From an uncultured Bacillota bacterium (GTDB lineage Bacteria > Bacillota_A > Clostridia > Peptostreptococcales > Anaerovoracaceae): a stretch of 10,379 nucleotides of DNA. The stretch lies in contig CAMOWO010000019.1 of assembly GCA_946628525.1 (NCBI GenBank), positions 1-10,379 of the forward strand, given 5' to 3'. The notes beneath the pieces were generated by a model. It made no database searches, was not told the origin of the DNA, and saw only the letters and a program-made list of their open reading frames with translations. Positions 6,032 to 10,379 of this stretch are shown piece by piece. The position numbers and the translations under genes are program-made. How positions within the stretch are numbered: the first letter of the stretch is position 1; each line of letters opens with the position of its first letter.

Positions 6032-6952
6032 TTGAACAGAATATACTACATATTCCCCGTGGCGGCCGGGATCCTCTTTGGCTCAGCGGGAAGCTTCGTA
6101 AGACCGATGGCATCCTATGGATTCAACGCCGTGACCATCGTTGCCCAAAGGTCTGCGTTTGCTGTGATCATGCTGGCGGTGGTACTTCTTCTGTACGACC
6201 GCACCCTTTTGCGCGTCAAGGTCCGCGATCTCTGGGTCTTCGCGCTGGCGGGGATCTTCGGTGTGACGATAATGAATGTATGTTATAACGTCGCCATGAG
6301 GGAAACGACGCTGGCTCTTGCGGCAGTGCTGCTGAGCATTTTTCCGATCTTCGTCTTTCTCTTCGCACGCATTTTTTTCGGGGAGAAGATCACGAAGCGC
6401 AAAGTATTGTGCAGTTTCCTGGCCATACTGGGGTGCTATATGGTATCTGATTTGCCCGGGATCGCAGGTGGTGTGCCCATGACAAAAATGGGGATCATCA
6501 TGGGAGCGCTGACGCCGCTGTTTTATTCCATGTACACCATCGGTTCGAGGTTCGCCGTAGACAGGGGATACCGGTCGCTGACCATAACGTTTTACAGCAC
6601 CGTGTTCATGGTCATCGTGCTGACACCTTTTGCGGATTGGGGGATGGTGCTTGAGTATGGCGCCGCAGCCCCTCTGGCTCACTGGTCCCTCATGATCGGG
6701 CACGCCATATGCGTCCTCGTTCTTCCGTACATGCTGTTTACGACGGGGATCCAGCACATCGATGCGGGCAAAGCATCGATCCTGTCATCCTGCGAGCCAG
6801 CTTCTGCCATGGTGTTCGGCGCCGTTCTGTTCGGGGAGATCCCGGCGGTGGTTTCCGTTGCCGGACTCATCCTCGTGGCCGTCGCCATCAGCGTGATCTC
6901 CATGCCGGAAAAAAGGGACCGTGAAACGAGTGCCGTCAGCAGCGGCGATTGA
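6032..6952 (+). CDS. EamA/DMT-superfamily transporter (TTG start)
   Basis: A 306-aa inner-membrane protein of the drug/metabolite transporter superfamily, with two EamA repeats and about ten hydrophobic helices. The first repeat includes GILFGSAGSFVRPM and ends with SIFPIFVFLFARIFFGEKIT. The second ends with LSSCEPASAMVFGAVLFGEIP, the typical helix-9 motif. A short charged tail follows. The start is TTG, supported by AAGGAGA (6020-6026) 5 bases upstream and by the natural N-terminus MNRIYYIFPV. Family members export or import amino acids, nucleosides and other small metabolites; specificity cannot be assigned. It uses CGC/CGT arginine codons more freely than the operon genes, which suggests lower expression or separate history. 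It sits directly behind the operon's terminator and may be expressed by read-through, for example to export an end-product; that link is speculative. Confidence 0.88.
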   Translation: MNRIYYIFPVAAGILFGSAGSFVRPMASYGFNAVTIVAQRSAFAVIMLAVVLLLYDRTLLRVKVRDLWVFALAGIFGVTIMNVCYNVAMRETTLALAAVLLSIFPIFVFLFARIFFGEKITKRKVLCSFLAILGCYMVSDLPGIAGGVPMTKMGIIMGALTPLFYSMYTIGSRFAVDRGYRSLTITFYSTVFMVIVLTPFADWGMVLEYGAAAPLAHWSLMIGHAICVLVLPYMLFTTGIQHIDAGKASILSSCEPASAMVFGAVLFGEIPAVVSVAGLILVAVAISVISMPEKRDRETSAVSSGD

Positions 6953-6997
6953 TCTGAACGGACAATATCAATGACACAAATGTAAAGGAAAGGTAAT

Positions 6998-7055
6998 AAG
7001 GAGGAATCGTATGCATTGGGTAATGTTGATAAAGAGGATTTCGCCTTTGATATAA
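6998..7055 (+). other. Possible 14-codon mini-ORF with consensus RBS (leader peptide or remnant)
   Basis: AAGGAGG (6998-7004) is followed by a 6-base spacer and ATG at 7011. The frame reads MHWVMLIKRISPLI and stops at TAA 7053-7055. The RBS is as good as those of the real genes, yet the ORF is tiny and no larger gene follows in any frame. It could be a leader peptide, a small membrane-active peptide, or the start of a gene lost by deletion. No homology is recognised. Confidence 0.3.
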
Positions 7056-7114
7056 GTACGAGGTGTGGCGTGCGATTCCGCAGGCACTGTTACGGTCACC
7101 GGCGAAGCGAACAT

Positions 7115-7189
7115 AGACAATAGATAAACCCCAGAGATTGTCTGAGCCATAAAGGTTTCAAGGCGAGTTTCTCTGGGGTTCTATTGTCT
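7115..7189. repeat. Long inverted repeat (20-bp stem with a 3-base bulge)
   Basis: The left arm is AGACAATAGA (7115-7124), a TAA bulge (7125-7127), then ACCCCAGAGA (7128-7137). The right arm is TCTCTGGGGT (7170-7179) and TCTATTGTCT (7180-7189). All 20 paired positions match. The 32-base loop (7138-7169) could hold a small inner helix. As RNA this would be a very stable hairpin on either strand. Only a weak T-rich stretch follows, so it is not a textbook terminator. Confidence 0.85.
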
Positions 7190-7283
7190 GTGAGTAAGTC
7201 GTTGTGGCCGTCAGTGAGGAGCAAGCCCTAGCCCCGCGATTCACGAAGGGAGAGCGGAGGCAGGTCTGCTGCAAAGGCTGCCC

Positions 7284-7305
7284 GCTGCGAAGCAAGGCTC
7301 GCAGC
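7284..7305. repeat. GC-rich hairpin, possible transcription end signal
   Basis: GCTGCGA (7284-7290) and TCGCAGC (7299-7305) are perfect inverted repeats with an 8-base loop, AGCAAGGC. An alternative outer pairing GGCTGC (7276-7281)/GCAGCC (7301-7306) competes with it. It lies about 30 bases beyond the stop codon of the minus-strand gene, where a terminator is expected, but no T-run follows on that strand. Function is uncertain. Confidence 0.45.
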
Positions 7306-7337
7306 CGACTGCTGGACTTAGCCGCCGCACCTTGGAC

Positions 7338-8576
7338 TTATAAATCTGTAACTTTGAATATATAGTTATCCCGAATCAGTCTCGTGTATCTGATTTTGTT
7401 CTTGATCTTTTTCTTCTTGCCTTTGTAGACTTTGATGCGCCACTTGTCAAGATAGTAGGTCTTGTAGTAGGAGCGGTAGTAGCCTGCATAGAGAACGTTG
7501 TGCCTGTGGAAGATGGTCTCCACCTCATACCGTCTGCAAAGCTTCACGGTGCTCAGGTACTTGCCGGACCAGTCGTAGACGGTGATCTTGTTGTACCGTC
7601 CGCCTTTGTACGGGCTCTGGCTCACCAGATTGTAATCGCCATAGGAATCGATGCCCTGGTAGAGCTGGCCGCCCTTGACTTTGAGGGTCACGTACTTGAC
7701 TGCTTTGAGCTGATTGTTGAGGTACAGCAGGTTGCCCTGCTTCTTCACTCGGGCGACGTACATTTTGTGCTCCCTGTTGTAGGCCAGGGCCGTGATGCCG
7801 ACGAAGCTCCTGGAGCGCTTGTAGCTTGCACCTTTTGTGCCCCTCGGGAGGGTCAGGGTGACGGTCCTTTTTACGGCGAGGGTCGAAGGGTCCACCAGGG
7901 TGACCTTCTTGTAACTGTACGGCCCGTGGGCGATGGCCACTTCCTTCGTGTTCGGATTGTAGGCGACGCTGCTTCCGTGGCCCACGTTCAGGATGGCCGA
8001 GACGTTCATGACCTCCATGGTCTTCATGTTGACTTTCGCCAGTTTGCACTTGTTGACGTTTCTGTTGTACAGGATGAACCATCCCAGATTGCCGTATGCC
8101 GTACCGCCCTGGAGCGTGTCGTACTTCTTCATCTTCTGCTTGGCAGCGCTGCGGAGTTCGAACTCCTTGCCGTTGGGCTTCGTCACGCGGATGATGATGG
8201 CTTCCTTGTTGTTCCTCGTGTTGCCTGAGACGGCCCAGCTGGAGTATTTATAGCCATCATCGGTTTTTTTGAACGTCCGGATACGAAGGTAGCAAGGCAG
8301 CATGTTCCGGCCGGCGACACGCTTTGAAGTGGCTTTTGCACCCTTCACGATGACGTTCGTCTTGTTGAGGAAGAACCGGTCGTGGGAGTACTGGATCTGG
8401 TATCCGGTGACGCCGCTCACTTTTTTCCATGAGATCGTGTAATAACTCTTCTGTACCGTGTACTTCGTGATCTTCGTCGGTGCCGGAGCGCCCGATGCAG
8501 CATAGGTGTCATCCATGAAAACAGGCGTCGTCAAAAACATGCAAATTATGATCAATATCGATGTGATTCTTTTCAT
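7338..8576 (-). CDS. Secreted basic protein: signal peptide, FN3 domain, propeller-like C-terminal region
   Basis: A 412-aa exported protein of unknown function. Residues 1-27 form a signal peptide (MKRITS, hydrophobic core, cleavage probably after TYA or YAA). Residues ~33-120 look like a fibronectin type III domain of clostridial surface-protein style (YYTISWKKVSGVTGYQIQYS, then YLRIRTFK and YSSWAVSG). The remaining ~290 residues are beta-rich, with repeated blade-like segments (KLAKVNMKTMEVMNV; HGSSVAYNPNTKEVAIAH; KVTLVDPSTLAVKRTVTL; NKITVYDWSGKYLSTVKL), suggesting a beta-propeller. The protein is strongly basic, ending in a Lys/Tyr/Arg-rich tail, so it may bind cell-wall polymers. No catalytic motif or sortase signal is seen. 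AGAGG lies about 6 bases before the ATG. It is transcribed away from the NlpC/P60-like gene through a shared promoter region, so the two may serve the envelope together. Confidence 0.85.
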   Translation of the reverse strand: MKRITSILIIICMFLTTPVFMDDTYAASGAPAPTKITKYTVQKSYYTISWKKVSGVTGYQIQYSHDRFFLNKTNVIVKGAKATSKRVAGRNMLPCYLRIRTFKKTDDGYKYSSWAVSGNTRNNKEAIIIRVTKPNGKEFELRSAAKQKMKKYDTLQGGTAYGNLGWFILYNRNVNKCKLAKVNMKTMEVMNVSAILNVGHGSSVAYNPNTKEVAIAHGPYSYKKVTLVDPSTLAVKRTVTLTLPRGTKGASYKRSRSFVGITALAYNREHKMYVARVKKQGNLLYLNNQLKAVKYVTLKVKGGQLYQGIDSYGDYNLVSQSPYKGGRYNKITVYDWSGKYLSTVKLCRRYEVETIFHRHNVLYAGYYRSYYKTYYLDKWRIKVYKGKKKKIKNKIRYTRLIRDNYIFKVTDL

Positions 8577-8611
8577 TGTTACCTCTCAGAAAGTCAAAGT
8601 TTACTAAATAT

Positions 8612-8639
8612 AGTATATAACATTTATTTACAAATTCAA
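8612..8639 (-). promoter_or_regulatory. Sigma-A-type promoter for the FN3 protein gene
   Basis: On the minus strand, -35 TTGAAT (8634-8639) and -10 TATACT (8612-8617) are separated by 16 bases in an AT-rich stretch. The start would be near 8605, giving a leader of about 28 bases. The match is fair, and the position between divergent genes supports it. Confidence 0.6.
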
Positions 8640-8651
8640 GTGCCATGTTAC

Positions 8652-8681
8652 TTGATAATACTATATAAAAAGAGGTATAAT
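8652..8681 (+). promoter_or_regulatory. Sigma-A-type promoter for the NlpC/P60-like gene
   Basis: -35 TTGATA (8652-8657) and a perfect -10 TATAAT (8676-8681) with an 18-base spacer. Transcription should begin near 8688. This places the promoter inside the longest possible reading frame (GTG at 8640), showing that the gene must start later. Its -35 box lies 12 bases from that of the divergent promoter, so a single regulator could control both. Confidence 0.8.
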
Positions 8682-8693
8682 GTACGCGTCTTA

Positions 8694-9566
8694 ATGGCAA
8701 AGGGAAAGGTGCGAAAAGTGATAAGATTCAAGGGAAAAAACATAATACTGGCATCTGCCGTCGTGTTCATATCGATCCTCGTTCTTACGATGGGTCTTCT
8801 TGTCATGTCATTCGCAGCGGAAGATGCCGAGGACACCGGAAGCAGCGAGAACGTGCGGCCGGAGGGAGTCGCCAGCGTCTTTGCGGTACCTGCAGAGGAA
8901 GATGCCTTCAAAGGCATCGCCAAGACCATGAAGAAGAACTCCCGAGGTGTGATCAAGAAGAACATGGTGGCGGCAGCTTCCAGCGGACAGGATCCGGAGG
9001 ACACCCTCAGGATGAGGCAGGAAGCGGCGCGTTTTGCAGCAGTGGACTGGGCTATAACCATCGCAGAGGATGATTCCTTCCACTACGGCGAGTCCAAGTG
9101 GGCCCACCATAATGGGTGCTATTTCTGCGGAACGAACCAGAAAGAAAACAGCCTCAAGAGAAAGGACGGCGCGGGATTCGAAGAGAGCGAGCGCACATAC
9201 TGCTGCAACCCATTCGTGACAGCAGCCTTTGTGCATGGGGCAGGAGCCACGGAGATGGACTGCCGCGTGGCAAGCAAGCGTCTGGGACTTTCCCGGGACA
9301 GCAACAAGGTCCTGAAGAACAAGGACGCCTTCGAGAAAATAACAAAACCTGCAAGTGCAGAGCAGCTGGAAGTCGGTGACATCCTTTTGACACCGACACA
9401 TGCCATGCTGTACATCGGATCGGGAGCCGTGGCAGAAGCGGCCCATCACGATGACGGCGTGCAGAACGATTACTGGAACGACTCCATAAGATGTAAACCG
9501 ATAAGCAGCAGACAGTGGAACAGAGTCGAACTTATTTACAGATATATTGGGACGGGAGCATATTAA
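8694..9566 (+). CDS. Exported NlpC/P60-like (papain-fold) cysteine hydrolase
   Basis: A probable cell-wall hydrolase or amidase acting outside the membrane, 290 aa. Residues 1-42 are a basic n-region plus hydrophobic core ending MSFAAEDAED, a signal peptide or membrane anchor. A low-complexity linker follows to ~100. The catalytic domain (~105-290) has ERTYCCNPFVTAAFVHGAG (Cys170 or Cys171 as nucleophile at the start of a helix) and LEVGDILLTPTHAMLYIG (Asp229, His236), the usual Cys and GD-x-H order of NlpC/P60 domains; His251/His252 may complete the site. Extra cysteines (CYFC, 142-145) are unusual and may bind metal or form a disulfide. Start: ATG 8694 would leave a leader of only ~6 bases without RBS; GTG 8718, behind AAAGG (8705-8709), is a credible alternative. 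It lies 18 bases before the AEC gene, probably co-transcribed. Confidence 0.78.
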   Translation: MAKGKVRKVIRFKGKNIILASAVVFISILVLTMGLLVMSFAAEDAEDTGSSENVRPEGVASVFAVPAEEDAFKGIAKTMKKNSRGVIKKNMVAAASSGQDPEDTLRMRQEAARFAAVDWAITIAEDDSFHYGESKWAHHNGCYFCGTNQKENSLKRKDGAGFEESERTYCCNPFVTAAFVHGAGATEMDCRVASKRLGLSRDSNKVLKNKDAFEKITKPASAEQLEVGDILLTPTHAMLYIGSGAVAEAAHHDDGVQNDYWNDSIRCKPISSRQWNRVELIYRYIGTGAY

Positions 9567-9584
9567 ACAAGAGAAAGGATCCAT

Positions 9585-10379
9585 ATGGCAACTACACAGA
9601 TTATTTTGTCCCTGATCAAACTCTTTCTCATGATCATACCGGGTTACATCCTCGGGAGGACCCACGTCATGAGCGAGGAACAGAGCAAAGGAGTGTCCAC
9701 TGTCATCGTCAACGTGACCTGGCCGTGTCTCATCGTCATTTCTCTCCAGAGAGAATTCTCAAAAGAACTCTGCGTCAACATGGGTATCCTGGCGGTAGCC
9801 ATGGTGGCCGCAATGATCATAGCATTCGCTTTCGCGAAACTCGTTTGCCGGTTCATGAAGCTGGATAACTCCAAAACGTACCTCATCACCTTCATGCTCA
9901 TGTTCGGCAATACAGGATTCATGGGGATCCCGGTATGCGCAGCCCTTTATGGAGGAGAAGGGACGTTCTATGCCGCCCTCATAGACGCCGTGCAGGACGT
10001 GTTCATCTTCACGGTGGGACTCATTCTGATCGAGCGATCCACAGGCAAACACATCGGCCTTTCTGTGAAGCATTTCCTGACCCCGGGAATGGCCTCCATC
10101 GTCGTGGGACTGGGGCTGTTCGTCGCAGGCATCACGCTTCCTCAGATCATCTACGTGCCTATGGAGACCATCGGAACAGCCACATCACCGCTGGCCATGA
10201 TCGTAGTCGGCTTCCAGCTGGGCCAGATCAGCCTCAAGGATCTGGTGAGCGACAGCAGACTCTACGTGATGTCAGCGTTTCGGCTTCTCGCCATGCCACT
10301 CATATTCCTGGCGGGAGTCATGATCGTGTTCCCGGATATGAGCCTGCTGTGCAAAGTGATCGTCGTGGAGATGGCCACA
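9585..10379 (+). CDS. AEC-family (auxin efflux carrier-like) transporter, 3' truncated by window
   Basis: The frame is open from ATG 9585 to the window end, giving 265 residues of a family usually about 300-320 aa long. It is hydrophobic throughout, with roughly eight helices visible. The signature MLMFGNTGFMGIPVCAALYG (about residues 104-123) is the conserved crossover-helix motif of the auxin efflux carrier/malate permease family. The N-terminal helix (LIKLFLMIIPGYILGR) and the TWPCLIV segment also fit. AAAGGA (9574-9579) lies 5 bases before the start. The gene follows the NlpC/P60-like gene by 18 bases without a terminator. Bacterial members carry malate, other carboxylates or amino-acid-like compounds; specificity here is unknown. 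The missing C-terminus lies beyond the window, and nothing suggests a pseudogene. Confidence 0.88.
   Translation, partial: MATTQIILSLIKLFLMIIPGYILGRTHVMSEEQSKGVSTVIVNVTWPCLIVISLQREFSKELCVNMGILAVAMVAAMIIAFAFAKLVCRFMKLDNSKTYLITFMLMFGNTGFMGIPVCAALYGGEGTFYAALIDAVQDVFIFTVGLILIERSTGKHIGLSVKHFLTPGMASIVVGLGLFVAGITLPQIIYVPMETIGTATSPLAMIVVGFQLGQISLKDLVSDSRLYVMSAFRLLAMPLIFLAGVMIVFPDMSLLCKVIVVEMAT

Larger units (their letters stand above)
6953..7337. other. 385-base intergenic region between convergent genes, no recognised gene
   Basis: The space between the DMT transporter and the minus-strand FN3 protein holds a mini-ORF with strong RBS (6998-7055), a long inverted repeat (7115-7189), a GC-rich hairpin (7284-7305) and a short direct repeat, TGGACTTA, at 7313-7320 and 7333-7340. 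Base composition shifts to GC-rich after about 7200. I recognise no tRNA, riboswitch class or insertion-sequence gene. A classical terminator with a T-tract is missing on both strands even though two genes converge here. It could be a structured RNA, a small non-coding repeat element or the scar of a lost gene. Confidence 0.5.

Noticed and set aside
6083..6757. 224-residue minus-strand frame opposite the DMT transporter
   Set aside because: His/Arg/Gln-rich composition typical of an antisense shadow; the plus-strand frame is a clear membrane transporter.
6968..7150. 60-residue minus-strand frame in the intergenic gap
   Set aside because: Considered as a small hydrophobic protein, but it has no good RBS and its start lies inside the loop of the long inverted repeat. 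Retained only as part of the unexplained element.
7313..7340. 8-bp direct repeat TGGACTTA as a target-site duplication
   Set aside because: Only 12 bases lie between the copies, too little for an insertion element, and chance is likely at this length.
7500..8228. 242-residue plus-strand frame opposite the FN3 protein
   Set aside because: Complement of a gene with signal peptide and FN3 domain; no RBS or domain of its own.
8640..8693. GTG at 8640 as start of the NlpC/P60-like protein
   Set aside because: It would place the -35 and TATAAT boxes inside the coding region and has no RBS.
8808..9665. 285-residue minus-strand frame opposite the NlpC/P60-like gene
   Set aside because: Antisense shadow crossing the boundary of two real plus-strand genes.
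1..10379. CRISPR arrays, tRNA or rRNA genes, prophage, transposase or defence genes
   Set aside because: No regularly spaced repeats, cloverleaf or rRNA sequence and no such protein motifs were seen.

Overview
The window looks like chromosomal DNA of an anaerobic, gut-type Clostridia (Bacillota). Shine-Dalgarno sites are strong (AGGAGG class), arginine codons in the well-expressed genes are mostly AGA/AGG, and GC is intermediate, roughly 50% by eye. Other signs are a sigma-54 promoter next to a TyrR/Fis-type activator, a secreted FN3-domain protein of clostridial style and an AEC-family carrier. I cannot name a genus from this alone.

Layout. (1) 2-196: 3' end of a gene ending in a TyrR-like helix-turn-helix, as found at the C-terminus of sigma-54 enhancer-binding regulators, followed by a strong terminator (295-326). 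(2) 197-491: a control region with inverted repeats and a near-consensus -24/-12 sigma-54 promoter (432-448). (3) 495-5944: a six-gene, same-strand cluster with ureohydrolase (agmatinase family), creatininase, APC-family permease, a short SDR lacking its catalytic Tyr/Lys, an intact SDR and a second intact FabG-like SDR, closed by a hairpin (5985-6013). (4) 6032-6952: an EamA/DMT transporter starting with TTG, 18 bases beyond that hairpin. (5) 6953-7337: a 385-base gap with a 14-codon ORF behind a consensus RBS, a 20-bp-stem inverted repeat and a GC-rich hairpin. (6) 7338-8576, minus strand: a secreted basic FN3 protein. (7) 8577-8693: two back-to-back sigma-A-type promoters. (8) 8694-9566: an exported NlpC/P60-like cysteine hydrolase, then an AEC-family carrier cut by the window end.

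How it may work. The most interesting part is the sigma-54-controlled cluster. A creatininase closely resembling the genuine Pseudomonas enzyme sits directly behind a ureohydrolase that removes urea from guanidino compounds, and before an amino-acid-type permease. The simplest reading is import of a cyclic guanidine such as creatinine or glycocyamidine, ring opening, then urea removal to give sarcosine or glycine. A metal-dependent ureohydrolase would then do the job of the classical, unrelated creatinase. The three SDRs are not explained by this route, so the true substrate may be different. The adjacent catalytically dead and intact SDRs suggest a heteromeric dehydrogenase.
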